A stretch of DNA of 64,000 nucleotides from NCBI GenBank assembly GCA_020055645.1, contig CM034546.1:140017875-140081874 (forward strand), in the 5' to 3' direction. The stretch is from Tomocerus qinae. Taxonomy: Eukaryota > Arthropoda > Collembola > Entomobryomorpha > Tomoceridae. The notes under the pieces are model-generated. The model saw only the letters and a program-made list of their open reading frames with translations, had not been told where the DNA came from and did no database searches. Position numbers and translations under genes: made by a program. Shown in pieces: positions 9,781-20,210 of the stretch; the first letter of the stretch is position 1; each line of letters opens with the position of its first letter.

Positions 9781-10860
9781 AATTTCAAAATATTTGCAGC
9801 CGGCCAATTTTTATATTCTGCCAAAATTACAGAAGTACTACGAAACTTATCCAAAGGGACGGCCTATTTCAAGCACAATTCGAGCTTATAATAGACCAAT
9901 TAGCCAGCTGGTCGATAGATTTCTGCAACCAATTATTTATTCCGGATGTGATATTAGATAATGACCATTTATTGTTACTTTTAAATAATCTAAAACTTGA
10001 AAAATCATTTTCAAACGCAATGGTTACTATTGATATTGTTAGTTTATACACCAGCTTATCAAACTCTAATTGTAAAAAATATTGTCGCGATTTTTATTCA
10101 GAACATAAAGATGCTGTAAACCTACCAATAGATTTAAACCAAGAACAGCTAAAAGTACTGCTTAATCTTAGTTTAGACTACAGCTATGTGAAATATAAAA
10201 ACCAATTTTCTTAGCAACACAAAGGTATTCAGATGGGGGATCTGCATCTTGTAGCATAGCGAATATAACTGTATATGAGGAATTAAAAACTATTTTTGTA
10301 AATAAGCCTGAGATAGTTTTCAAAAAACGTTGTTTGGACGATTTATTTCTAATTGTAAACACTTCAGACATTTCTGATATCGAATGCTATTTAAATAATT
10401 TACTGAAACATGACTATTTAAAATTTACATATGCATATGACAAAAATGTAATCAATGTTCTAGATTTAAATATCAGTCTGTCAAATACCAGTCTGTATAA
10501 AAAGCCAATGTCGAAGCATCCATCAATTGTTACATTATTATTCTAACCATCCAAAACACCTCAAAGACTCATTACCATACTGTCAAATGCTAGGGGCAGT
10601 AAAATGTGTTTCGTTGAATTGAAATTAAAAATTTATATGAAAATTTTAAAAATCGATGCTACCTAGATTCTGTAATATTAGTAATTTAAAAAGAGATTTG
10701 TTAAAACCTAGAGGTGCTTTACTCTTATGTACACTGGCTTATCATAATCCATAGATATTAACAAAATATAATATTTTACCGACTTATTTTACCGAATATT
10801 TCTAATGTTGTAAATGAAACAGTTATTTAATAATTCCATTCTACAATTATGTATGAACCA
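9780..10860 (+). pseudogene. Penelope-like element reverse transcriptase, decayed fragment
   Basis: Pieces in three frames match the better copy at 55.5-57.4 kb. They include 'FYILPKLQKYYETYPKGRPI' and 'RPISQLVDRFLQPII' (the PLE counterpart of the LPK-H...RPI block), 'VTIDIVSLYTSL' (motif A), 'DDLFLIVNTSD' (motif C), 'LKFTYAYDKNVINVLDLNI' and 'LYKKPMSKHPS' (the RKP block), then a weak match to the region after it near 10,700-10,860. At least three frame breaks or stops separate them, and motif B is damaged. No endonuclease is seen. It is a second, much older insertion of the same PLE lineage. Confidence 0.75.
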
Positions 10861-12050
10861 GAAATATAAACATTTAATTTCTGATTTGGATTTAGTGATA
10901 TCGTACTAAAAAGTAAACTGTTTAAATAATTATATAAAATGATTTCTTTCCTGTATTTTCATGTAAAGGTTGAGATTAGGGGCAATTCAATAGACACAAA
11001 AATGACAAGTTAGATTCATTGATATACAACACTAGGATGTTTCAAACATACTCCTTGCTTAAATTCTCTCTCCACAATCAACACATTGGCTTAGTTGATT
11101 TATTGATTTGAGTTTTCAAAATTTTTTAATATTGTCGTATAATATTCGAATTATACCTGATTTCAACCTTCTTAATCAAATTGTAAATGAATATGGCCCT
11201 GTAATCAATTCATGTAAGGAGTACTTTTCTTTCACTGATGGCATAATTATGGTTTAGCAATCAAATTATGTTTTAAATTAACAACTGGATTACAACTTGC
11301 AAAATCCTTTCACTTTAACAATAAATGTAATATTTTGTTTATATAGTTTTAAAAAGAATATGGAAACCGGTCACTGAATAAACATACAACCCAGAGAAGA
11401 ATTTACAGCGTTTATTTCTAGTCTTTCCATAGTTTCATCAATTTTGGAAATTCAGCAGCATGTACTTCAGAAAGAACAACACCGCAGTGAAAATTGACTA
11501 GGACTGTTGAGCGAAATAAGTTTTCTAACATGAAAGAAATGTCCACATTGTCCAGTATATCAAACGCTATTCAAGTTTTTTACCTTTTTACAGATTGTAC
11601 CTTAAACTTTGATTGTACATTTCATTTATTGATTTTCAAATTACCTTCATTATGTTACTGATTATCTTATTAAGTAGTGGCAGCTGCTTTATAGGAATGA
11701 CCAATCTGACCGTCCGCCCGTAAGAATGATAACTTTAACGAAATGACATAATCCGTTCAAATTTTTTATGCGTTAACTAGAGGTCAAATGTAACTTTAAG
11801 TTCGGTAACATCCACTGTCCGGGGGAGGGGTTCGAAAACTAAAAAAACGTAACTTCCGTTCTAGGCGTCGTAAAAATCGTTTAATACCTCGTTCGATATC
11901 AGAATGATTTAATGAACACTAATAAGTAGATTACAGTCATCCTCTAAAAGGTGAAAGGGGTAAAAACTTAAAGATTGACGTAACTTCCATTATATTCGTT
12001 AACTTTCGTGTGTTGACAAAAAAACTTTGTGTTGATTAAAAAAGGGTTAT
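10861..12050. other. Non-coding AT-rich DNA, no gene seen
   Basis: No ORF with coding character is visible. From 11,690 to 12,050 the DNA contains a more GC-rich stretch (GTCCGGGGGAGGGG) and two related 'ACGTAACTTCC' blocks at about 11,849 and 11,979, suggesting a diverged short repeat. Confidence 0.4.
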
Positions 12051-12054
12051 ATTG

Positions 12055-13215
12055 AAAGTGGGTGTAAAACAAAGGAATTTGGCAGTTCGTACAAAGGCTT
12101 TGGCAGTTAGGCCATAAAGGAATTTAGCATTAAATTAGGGAATTAGTATTATAAGAAAGGAAAGTGACTGTTTTTGCGTAAAAGAATTGGCAGTTTTTTT
12201 ATAAAAGATTTCAGCAGTTGTCAATAAAGGAAAGTGTACATTAAAATAAAGAGTCCATGTAGTCGACTGGCTCCAGTGGTATTTTTGACATAATTATTGT
12301 CCACATGAAAGATATGCTCAATTATATATCCTTGGTATAGCTTTTTATTTCCATTGTCAATATTAATCTACTATTGGCATTTTTATCAATTGACAAGTTC
12401 ATATTATTGATCTATAGCCAGTTAGAGTTTAGCCTAATTCTACAATTTTCTTATCAAACAAGTTAACCCTGTACCCAGTGCCGTATTTAGAAGTCGATTT
12501 CGGAATGGGCAATGACGTCATACACCTATATGTAATACGAAAAATTTTGGCTTATTTTGCCTAAAATAGGTGAGAAATAACCTAAAAATCGCATAAATTT
12601 TCCTTTTTGGTATTTTGAGAAATAATTTTCTCGTTTCTTAAATAACAGTAATTCAAGAAACGAGAAAATTTTGCCCTCGATGCCCCCCCCCCACAATACA
12701 GCATTGACTGTACCCTTTACTCATGCGAGATTGCTAAGTTTCATTGAAATACATTCAAGAATTCATTCTGGTCTAGATGGGGTCTATATTTCTCATATCG
12801 TCTGCTTAACATTACTAAGTAACAAGCCATTTCATCATGACTGAGACAAAGTAACAAACCATTTTATCATGACCGCGACAATGTAACAAACTAATGTATC
12901 AGGAGTTAGGTTTGTAACATTGTCGCAGCCATGATAAAATGGTTTGTTACTTTGTAGCAGTCATGATAAAGTGGCTTGTTACTGTGTAATATTAGACAGA
13001 CGATATCTTGTTATTGTGAGCCTACATACGATTACCCTATTTTGGTGAGATTCCCCTATTTTAATGAAACTGAAAAACTGATAATTCCTTTTCGGCCTAC
13101 TGCTACGAGCCTTTTTGCCTACTGCTGAATCCTTTGTTGCTCAACTGCCGTTTCCTTTATTCAAATGCCACAATTAGTCAAACTGCCATTTTCCTTTATT
13201 TTACCCCCACTTTAA
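12055..13215. mobile_element. Inverted-repeat (foldback) element with degenerate arms
   Basis: The left end (about 12,055-12,250: AAAGTGGGTGTAAAAC..AAAGGAA..GGCAGT) is an imperfect reverse complement of the right end (about 13,075-13,213: ACTGCC..TTCCTTT..TTTTACCCCCACTTT). Both ends carry repeated 'AAAGGAA(T)TTGGCAGT'-like blocks. No ORF lies inside. A hairpin with 16-bp arms (AATTTTCTCGTTTCTT; 12,624-12,670) sits near the centre. The structure resembles a non-autonomous foldback element whose right end borders a 23-bp minisatellite. Confidence 0.5.
12796..13008. mobile_element. Foldback MITE, arms about 98 bp
   Basis: The left arm (12,796-12,893, starting ATATCGTCTG) is the reverse complement of the right arm (12,908-13,008, ending CAGACGATAT), with a 14-nt loop. 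Within each arm 'CATGATAAAATGGTTTGTTA' type blocks are themselves repeated twice, so the element looks like an amplified hairpin. There is no coding capacity. It lies inside the larger inverted-repeat structure. Confidence 0.7.
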
Positions 13216-13217
13216 TT

Positions 13218-13815
13218 CATATCTATAAACAAAACCTTCTTGTGTTCACAAAAAAACTTTCTTGTGTAGACAAAAAAACTTTCTTGTCTGGCAAAAAAAC
13301 TTTCTTGTGTTGACAAAAAAACTTTCTTGTGTTGACAAAAAAACTTTCTTGTGTTGACAAAAAAACTTTCTTGTGTTGACAAAAAAACTTTCTTGTGTTG
13401 ACAAGAACTTTCTTGTGTTGACAAAAAAACTTTCTTGTGTTGACAAAAAAACTTTCTTGTGTTGACAAAAAACTTTCTTGTGTTGACAAGAACTTTCTTG
13501 TGTTGACAAAAAAACTTTCTTGTGTTGACAAAAAACTTTCTTGTGTTGACAAAAAAACTTTCTTGTGTTGACAAAAAAACTTTCTTGTGTTGACAAGAAC
13601 TTTCTTGTGTTGACAAAAAAACTTTCTTGTGTTGACAAAAAAACTTTCTTGTGTTGACAAGAACTTTCTTGTGTTGACAAAAAAACTTTCTTGTGTTGAC
13701 AAAAAAACTTTCTTGTGTTGACAAAACAACTTTCTTGTGTTGACAAAAAAATTTCTTGTGTTGACAAAACAATTTTCTTGTGTTGACAAAAAAATTTCTT
13801 GTGTTGACAAAAAAG
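13218..13815. repeat. 23-bp minisatellite, about 26 copies
   Basis: The unit is TTCTTGTGTTGACAAAAAAAC with 1-5 bp length variants and good conservation through the array. Overlapping open frames of 192-216 codons on the minus strand are by-products, because the unit lacks stops in those frames. One isolated unit-like stretch (GTGTTGACAAAAAAACTTTG) lies at 12,012-12,031 beside the left end of the foldback element. Confidence 0.95.
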
Positions 13816-13934
13816 GGTTGACAATGCGAGGGTGAATCCCTAGTTTGCCTAATCATTGGCATATTTAATATACACGGCTACATTGTTAATCACATTTTAC
13901 TTTGCATTTGCAACAGTTTTTAATCGGTCACTTA

Positions 13935-14032
13935 AAGTTGCAATCATTTTATCGGCCTAATGGTTGATCAAGTATACACGGCCTAGTTGTTTGTCTAATA
14001 TAAACGACCTAATTGTTTATCAAAAATACAAC
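13935..14032. repeat. Short degenerate repeat flanking a TIR element (left part)
   Basis: About three units of GGCCTAATTGTTGATCAAAT-like sequence are present, with further units at 14,877-14,910 immediately right of the TIR element. The element therefore appears to have inserted into this array. Confidence 0.5.
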
Positions 14033-14868
14033 GTGAGCCAGAACTGTGTACACAAAGTCTAGGCCCTATAGCTTTTAAACGGAGGCTGCTATGGAAATGA
14101 GGCGACCATCTTTGGCAAAAGGGTTAACTTGTGTTAAACATTCAGTGTTAAATTTTCCAAATGAACATAAAATTAGTTTTAATGAATTACATTTTTTCGT
14201 CGTTTAACGGTGATAATTTGCAACGATTGTTAAATGATTTGGGAGAGGAGTTCATTAAAATCTTTTGGGAAAATGGGTGGCAAGGATTTTCCTTGAATAA
14301 CGTGAAATCAGGTCGCTTTACCTCCGCATTTAAAAACTCGACAAAGATGTTTTTCCAGGGAAATCCTTCATTTCCTTCTTAGATAAATTTTTATCATCAG
14401 TCTTAAAGGAATTTAAACGCTGCGTTGCCTGTGATACTCGCTGATAATTGTTTAGGTTGGTCTCTTTCGCTCTCAAAGGCCAATGTGGTGAGTGTGAGCC
14501 AAGTGTTTAACCCATGAGAAGGTTAATTTAAGAAAAGTGGAACTGAAAGATCGCACTCTGAATCGAACTGAAAGAACTGAAAGATCTGATCGATCGAACT
14601 GAAAGATCTGAATGATTTTGCAGTCGCAAAATCATTTTAATGAATTCCTCTTTTAATTTAGTCTGCTAATCGTTTAAAAAGTGTTGCAAAAAATGAACAA
14701 ATTCTGTCCTGATCAAATGAATTCTGGCCTTCAACTCCTTGATTTAAATTACAAAACACAGCTGAATAAAAGTATTCTTACAGCCCATTTTATTTCTAAG
14801 TTATCCCTCTCAGCCTCCGTTTAGAAGCATAAGGCCTAGACTTTGTGTACATACTTGTGGCTCACCCA
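14033..14868. mobile_element. Non-autonomous DNA element with about 58-bp terminal inverted repeats
   Basis: The left end GTGAGCCAGAACTGTGTACA and the right end (reverse complement GTGAGCCACAAGTATGTACA) continue as matching arms through AAAGTCTAGGCC and AAACGGAGGCTG. The interior is AT-rich with a 73-codon ORF of no recognised family. Target duplication is not clear. Superfamily undetermined. Confidence 0.65.
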
Positions 14869-15284
14869 GTACATGGCCTAATTGTTGGTCAAATATACAC
14901 GGCATAGTTGATGTTAAATGTTCTAACAATTAATAAACCAGACACTGTGTCCCCTAGATTTGGGTGTGAGGAAGTAGGGTTGTTGGTGTGTTGACTCTAC
15001 TATCTCACATTTATTTCAAGCCAAATCCCTCTAGAATCCAGTCCGAAAATGCGAATTTATCAAATTTTTATATTTAAGGCCTGAGTATAGTGACGACCTG
15101 GGTATATTGACGGGCACATAACCTACAGCAGGTAAGACGAAGGTGGATTAGTAATAGATATACAAAACAAACTTATAAATTGGCAATGCTGTATGCGGCA
15201 GTGTTATTCCAATTTTTAAGCTGTTGTCTCATTTTTCGCTTTCATATCCTTACCACCGCTTTTCACTTATTGGTTGTAAAAAAA

Positions 15285-15408
15285 GAGTAGAGGGAACGAA
15301 TGAATAATGCATTGCTGAAGCCTACGTCAATGACAAAAATCCTGTTGGGAGTGAATTTCATTCCATATACAAACCAATGCATTGTTCATTCTTCCCTCTC
15401 TGCGATTT
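15285..15408. repeat. Imperfect inverted repeat (hairpin)
   Basis: GAGGGAACGAATGAATAATG on the left pairs with CATTGTTCATTCTTCCCTCT on the right, about 60 nt apart. It is probably a small foldback relic. Confidence 0.5.
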
Positions 15409-15934
15409 CCAAAGCAAGCTCTTTACCAATGGACGAAAACTGATTGTTAGGATAAATCAAGGATAGCGACAGAAATGAAATGTGACGTCACAATTTCAAT
15501 TGCCCATACCCCATATCTCTGAAATTAGTAGATTAGGAATTCTATGCTATGAATGAATTAACATTTTTTCTATATGAATATCTGGCTAATCGCTGTTGAT
15601 AAGAATGATGCTACGAGGTTCTAGTTACTTCTTTTAAAAGAATGTTCTGTTACTACTCTAATTGTTAGTTCCGTTCCAAAAATGGTTAAATATACACACC
15701 TATTATACTTAAAAGTGTTCCAAAATTTGGGTCAGACACAATCTAATCTATTGTATGACAGTCATAAAAGTTGTTAACAACCGTTCTAAACTGAGCTATT
15801 CCGAGTGGATACATACTATAGCAGATAACCTTTGAATTATGACAATTACTATTGCACTACGTTAGAATTGACATCGCCAAAATCGCCATACACACTACAT
15901 TCACGCAATACTCATTTTGTGCCTAAATTAATTA

Positions 15935-16020
15935 AATTAAAATTTATGCCAATAAATTCTGCCAACAATAGTGACTGAAAAATATTATTTTATGTCCCAG
16001 AGTGTATGCCAATTATGGAG
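15935..16020. repeat. Segment related to part of the 2.4-kb tandem block
   Basis: The order TTTATGCCAATAAA - TGCCAA - AAAATATTATTTTATG - AGTGTATGCCAATTA matches 3,178-3,262 (and 5,575-5,657) in the same orientation. The same sequence family has been dispersed outside the tandem block. Confidence 0.55.
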
Positions 16021-16099
16021 TGATTCTTCGACGTATTTGGAGATGACGGACAGACGGGGAGAGTTGACATTCCGCCAGAGTTGGACAGATATCGACGAC

Positions 16100-16835
16100 T
16101 CCAACAATACCCCACCCACTCTTGTATGGATATAATATGGGGTGTACGGTTTACTACTTCACTACAACTACAGACTGATAGTACTGTCTCTCAACACTGT
16201 GTCAGAGAGCAGAGCTCCCTATAATGCCTACGCTAAAAGGAGCGAACAGCCCGTAGTGCGCCGTTCCCTCCAACCCAACATTCCTTCCAGCAAAGCAAGT
16301 TGTCGTATTAGTCGACATGCTGCTCCGCCACAATCGACACTTCCATTCGGTCAGCCATTGCACCAACACTGAGAACCTCGTCTTCTCCAGTATTTGTTAT
16401 ATTATAATTTCAATTCTGATCTTTGTCAATTAACTAACTGTCTTATTAAATTTGTGCTTCTTTAAATTAACTACGGAAGTCTGATTGGCATCGGATAGAT
16501 TGGGCAAGCACGAAACCTAACCCCGAGATACTTAGAATCATAATTCATATATAATTTATTATATTATACTCAGTCATACAATACATAATACAACATTTAC
16601 CCAAGTTACATTCTAAATTATTATGAGTTTGCTGTTACTACAGTAGAGCAGCGGCAGACTCATAATAACTGGCATTGTTGTTAATTAAGGCCCGAGAAGC
16701 CTTAGACTGTCATTTACTGTTATCGAGACTCTACTAGCCCAACAAAGAAAGGTTATCAAAAATATCCAAGCTACGCTTGTACGCTCATATATACGAGGTA
16801 TCCATATGATCGCTCGTTCGTTATACATAAGTTCG
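16100..16835. repeat. Dispersed repeat D, copy 1
   Basis: Part of this stretch (GTTGTTAATTAAGGCCCGAG through AGCCCAACAAAGAAAGG, 16,675-16,750) matches 53,133-53,240 and its duplicate at 60,389-60,496. The ATATGGGGTGT..CACTACAA..TGATAGTACTG part (16,135-16,185) matches 53,050-53,085. There is no coding capacity apart from an unconvincing 76-codon frame. It is probably a non-autonomous element. Confidence 0.55.
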
Positions 16836-16984
16836 TTATATTGAAAACCTGTGGGATGTCATTTTTCCACAAAGTTCTCTGTGAGGGGTTGAGTTAGGAA
16901 CTTCATCTGAGTATTCCAGCTGTCAATGCCTGCATGCATAATTTGCTCTTTATTCAAACTACTTACCTCAGTGGATGGGCTTTT

Positions 16985-17150
16985 ATTGGAAGGGTCGATA
17001 TCTGTCCAAATCTCATTTTGCTTCAGACTCCCCTCCTTGCAAAGGGAGAACGTGACCTCTAGGTTATGTCAGGTAAAGACCCAATAAAATATTGGGGGTC
17101 AAGTCTAAATATTCTGAGGCGTAGAGATGCTGTGGGACTAACCTTCACGT
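16985..17150. repeat. Dispersed repeat C, copy 1
   Basis: Blocks GTCCAAATCTCATTTTGC, CAGACTCCCC, AATAAAATATTGGGGGTCAA and TAGAGATGCTG..GGGACTAAC recur in the same order and orientation at 24,485-24,656. The right end lies about 20 bp from the fucosyltransferase exon's downstream intron boundary, so the repeat lies in that intron. Confidence 0.65.
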
Positions 17151-17180
17151 AATCAGTTATAAAAATTTATGAAGTCTTAC

Positions 17181-17451
17181 TGTAAGGCATTGACGAAGAA
17201 CTTTTCCGTAATGTATTCTCTGCAATTAGCATTTTCAAATGCGAGAATAAATTTGTAGTTGTTTTGTAGCATGTCTAAACATTGATTATGATTCTGTTTT
17301 GAACAACTGCGATCTCCACATCGACCGTATATGTCCACTTGAAAATGTCTACTCAAAGCTTTGGCGTACTCCATTCGATTATTATTCGGTCGACAGTTTG
17401 AAACTAACATTGCGGCCTTATTCTGTCTTCCCATTGCATAATTTCTGATTC
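17181..17451 (-). CDS. Alpha-1,3-fucosyltransferase, single internal exon
   Basis: This exon of a Golgi alpha-1,3-fucosyltransferase (glycosyltransferase family 10) would transfer fucose from GDP-fucose to N-acetylglucosamine in glycans. The 89 whole codons include the family hallmarks 'MLVSNCRPNNNRMEYAKAL' (acceptor-side VSNC...R), 'VDIYGRCGD' (the DIYG.CG motif), 'CLDMLQNNYKFILAFENANC' and 'REYITEKFFVNAL' (GDP-fucose site with the YITEK core). Splice sites bound it: an AG before GAATCAG at 17,451/17,452 (upstream intron phase 1) and a GTAAGA donor right after ...GCCTTACA (downstream phase 2). There is no stop inside the exon, and the reading is conserved, so it may be a live gene. The other exons (TM anchor, N-terminal part, C-terminal part) are not found here and probably lie beyond repeat-filled introns. 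Confidence 0.85.
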
Positions 17452-17644
17452 CTTAAACAAATGCAAAATAAAATAAATTATTCTTTACACATAACAATAC
17501 GCTGACATTCCGTTATATTTAGTGGTATATCACCTTAGTATGGCCGCAGAGAGGAGGGCACCGGAGCACGTTCCACCCCCCCTCCGCCAAAAATTTACAT
17601 AAATTATATTTATTTAATGTACCGCCCCTGCGTCGTAAAAAATG

Positions 17645-18175
17645 GGTAAATCCAGCGAGCCGAATCCGAAGGTCCAGCTAGCCGAAGCCGAATGTCCAGC
17701 TAGCCGAAGCCCAAGGTACCAGCTAGCCGAAACCGAAGAATGTACCAGCTAGCCGAAGCCGAAGAATCTACCAGGTAGCCGAAGTTTTGTAGGTCCAATT
17801 AGCCGAAATCAGAAGGTCCAGCTAGCCGAAGCCGAAGGGATAAGTGAATCTACCCGAAGCCGAAGGGATAAGTGAATCTACCCGAAGCCGAAGGGATAAG
17901 TGAATCTACCCGAAGCCGAAGGGATAAGTGAATCTACCCGAAGCCGAAGGGATAAGTGAATCTACCCGAAGCCGAAGGGATAAGTGAATCTACCCGAAGC
18001 CGAAGGGATAAGTGAATCTACCCAAAGCCGAAGGGATAAGTGAATCTACCCGAAGCCGAAGGGATAAGTGAATCTACCCGAAGCCGAAGGCATAAGTGAA
18101 TCTACCCGAAGCCGAACTACCCGAAGCCGCAGGTCCCGCTACACGAAGCCGAAGGTACCAGCCCAAATCAGAAGG
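17645..18175. repeat. Minisatellite array with (pseudo)unit CCGAAGCCGAAGGTCCAGCT
   Basis: The left part has about 21-bp units built from AGCTAGCCGAAGCCGAAGG. The middle (17,837-18,115) has ten 28-bp units AAGGGATAAGTGAATCTACC followed by CGAAGCCG. The array is the reverse complement of the unit type in the array at 18,795-19,245. Confidence 0.9.
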
Positions 18176-18794
18176 TGAAGCCAGTCAATCTGTTTGTATC
18201 TTTGTCCATTCTTTTTTAGAATATATTGAATCCCTATAAGAGCATATTGAATCTTGGTAAAAATGCAACCCTGGGTAATAATAGATTTTAAAAAAAGTTT
18301 TTTTGCAAATGTTTAAATCACTATTGCTACTCAACGCAGATTATCCCACAAAAACTTAAAACTGTAAAGTTGTAGGCAATAATCTCAGATAACTGAAACT
18401 TGTAGCCAAATCTGCATTGATTTTAAGAAAACCGATTTTTAAAATAACCACCTTTTAAAAATTTGAAATACAATAATCTGGAACAGTCTTTAATTACGGT
18501 GTACAATTTAGAATCTAGTATTTGGGGATTTAAAGACTGCAAAAACGGTAACTTTAAACCCCAATTAAAGGGTGTTATCTAATTTTCAAATATAAATTTA
18601 AAGTAATAGTAATATAAATTTTTTACAGATTTTCGGTATAAAAGTGGAAATTATGTTACTTCAGTTTATTTTATGACTATTGATAAGGCAAATCAAATAA
18701 AGCCTAGTCCCCTTACTCAGCCCAGCTGAAAATGAATATATAGTAGTTTGGTACGTAATAGATTATTAAGTACTTGATGCAGTTTAGTTTTATT
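18176..18794. other. AT-rich spacer between inverted minisatellite arrays
   Basis: No ORF or known motif. It is flanked on both sides by complementary arrays, so the three parts can fold as one giant hairpin with a loop of about 0.6 kb. Confidence 0.5.
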
Positions 18795-19245
18795 TATCCT
18801 TTGGGTAGCTGGTACTTCGGCTACCTGGACCTTCGGCTTCGGCTAGCTGGAACTTCGGCTTCGGGTAGAGGGACCTTCGGCTTCGGGTAGCTGGACCTTC
18901 GGCTTCGGGTAGAGGGACCTTCAGCTTCGGGTAGCGGGACCTTCAGCTTCGGGTAGCAAGTCTTTCGGCTTCGGGTACCAGGACCTTCGGCTTCGGGTAG
19001 CTGGAACTTCGGCTTCGAGTAGCTGGAACTTCGGCTTCGGGTAGTGGACCTTCAGCTTTGGGTAGCGGAACCTTCGGCTTCGGTAGCAGGACCTTCGGCT
19101 TCGGGTAGCGGGACCTTTGGCTTCGGGTAGCTCCACCTTCGGCTTCGGGTAGCGGGACCTTCGGCTTCGGGTAGCGGGACCTTCGGCTTCAGCTAATTGG
19201 ACCTTCTGATTTCGGGTAGCTGGACCTTCGAGTCGGCTACCTGGA
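18795..19245. repeat. Minisatellite array, inverted relative to 17,645-18,175
   Basis: About twenty units of CTTCGGGTAGCTGGACCTTCG type, 20-22 bp each. Each is the reverse complement of the left array's unit. Minus-strand open frames here (a 71-residue arginine/serine-rich frame) are by-products. Confidence 0.9.
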
Positions 19246-19485
19246 CCTTTGGCTTAGAAAACTTACTGTTTCTAACTAGTTTTAAGTTTAAATACTTAGA
19301 TAAATTTAGCATAGGAATCAATTTGGTATATTTCTAGTAATTAGGTCAACTAGACTTAATATATAGCAATAGAATATACATATAGCATAATTTGAGTAGC
19401 ATTTGAGACAGCACCAGAGCAAGTCGTTGACCTAGTTAGCTCTTCAGCTAGAGCACTGCACAGTATAATCGCACACCAAGTAATA

Positions 19486-20210
19486 GTGATCTTGTTTAGA
19501 GGCTCGTTACTAGACGAGATGAACAGAAAATTTTCCAGTGACAGAAAACAAAGTGCAAACGTTAATAATGTGCAAGCAATGGAGAGTGAATTTAGAAAAC
19601 TATCGAAAGAGGACAAAATGATTAAACTGTACATATGTATATGTGAGCTGAAGGATGATAATTTGGCTGTGAAGAAAATATTTAAGGAAATAAAAAGTGA
19701 CATTGAGGGGTTAGAAAGAAGAATAGATGATATGGAAAACGAAAACGAATTTCTTAGACGTGAAGCGATACAGATGAACATCCGTATTACGGGAATTGAT
19801 GAAGATGAAAACGAAAATCCTGACGAAACTGAGAAAAAAGTAGTGGCACTGTTAGACAAGATCGCAGTAAAATCTGTGAACATAGCGGACACTAGAAGAG
19901 TTGGCAGAAAAACGGAAAAACCTAGACCAATAATAGTAAAAGTGACAAAGAAAAAGACAAGAACAGAATCCTGATGGCAAAGAAATTATTAAGGGAAAAA
20001 GAAGACATGAAATACATTTTCATTGATCCAGAAAAAACAGCAAAGCAGGCTAAAGAAGACAAACTATTACGCGACACTGCAAAAATCTGGAAAGACAGGA
20101 ACACTGGCATAAAAACACAAATAAAGGGCGGTACACTTACGGTGGAAATTAACGGGAATGAGGAAAAATACCGAGTCAATAAGGATGGGCATGTTGAAAA
20201 AATGGACTGA
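19486..20210 (+). CDS. LINE ORF1 protein (coiled-coil type), two frames
   Basis: This is an ORF1 nucleic-acid-binding protein of a non-LTR retrotransposon. It has a charged coiled-coil (about residues 50-105: 'LKDDNLAVKKIFKEIKSD', 'RRIDDMENENEFLRREAIQ'), then the RRM-like 'NIRITGIDEDENEN', 'DETEKKVVALLDKI' and 'RRVGRKTEKPRPIIVKV' segment. The C-terminal part ('MAKKLLREKEDMKYIFIDPE', 'DKLLRDTAKIWKDRN', 'YRVNKDGHVEKM') continues in a different frame from 19,974, so one frameshift lies near 19,950. A related ORF1 is at 36,650-37,044. ORF2 is absent downstream: only about 650 bp of AT-rich sequence separates it from the 3' tail. Confidence 0.8.

Noticed and set aside
13212-13862. Overlapping minus-strand open frames of 192-216 codons (STQESFFVNTRKFF-like repeats)
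   Set aside because: All three frames are open because the 23-bp unit lacks stops. They are by-products of a minisatellite, not genes.
17837-18115. Ten 28-bp repeats resembling CRISPR repeats
   Set aside because: Head-to-tail without spacers; simple minisatellite.
19356-19892. 178-codon minus-strand serine/phenylalanine-rich frame
   Set aside because: Antisense shadow of the LINE ORF1, whose plus frame has clear family motifs.
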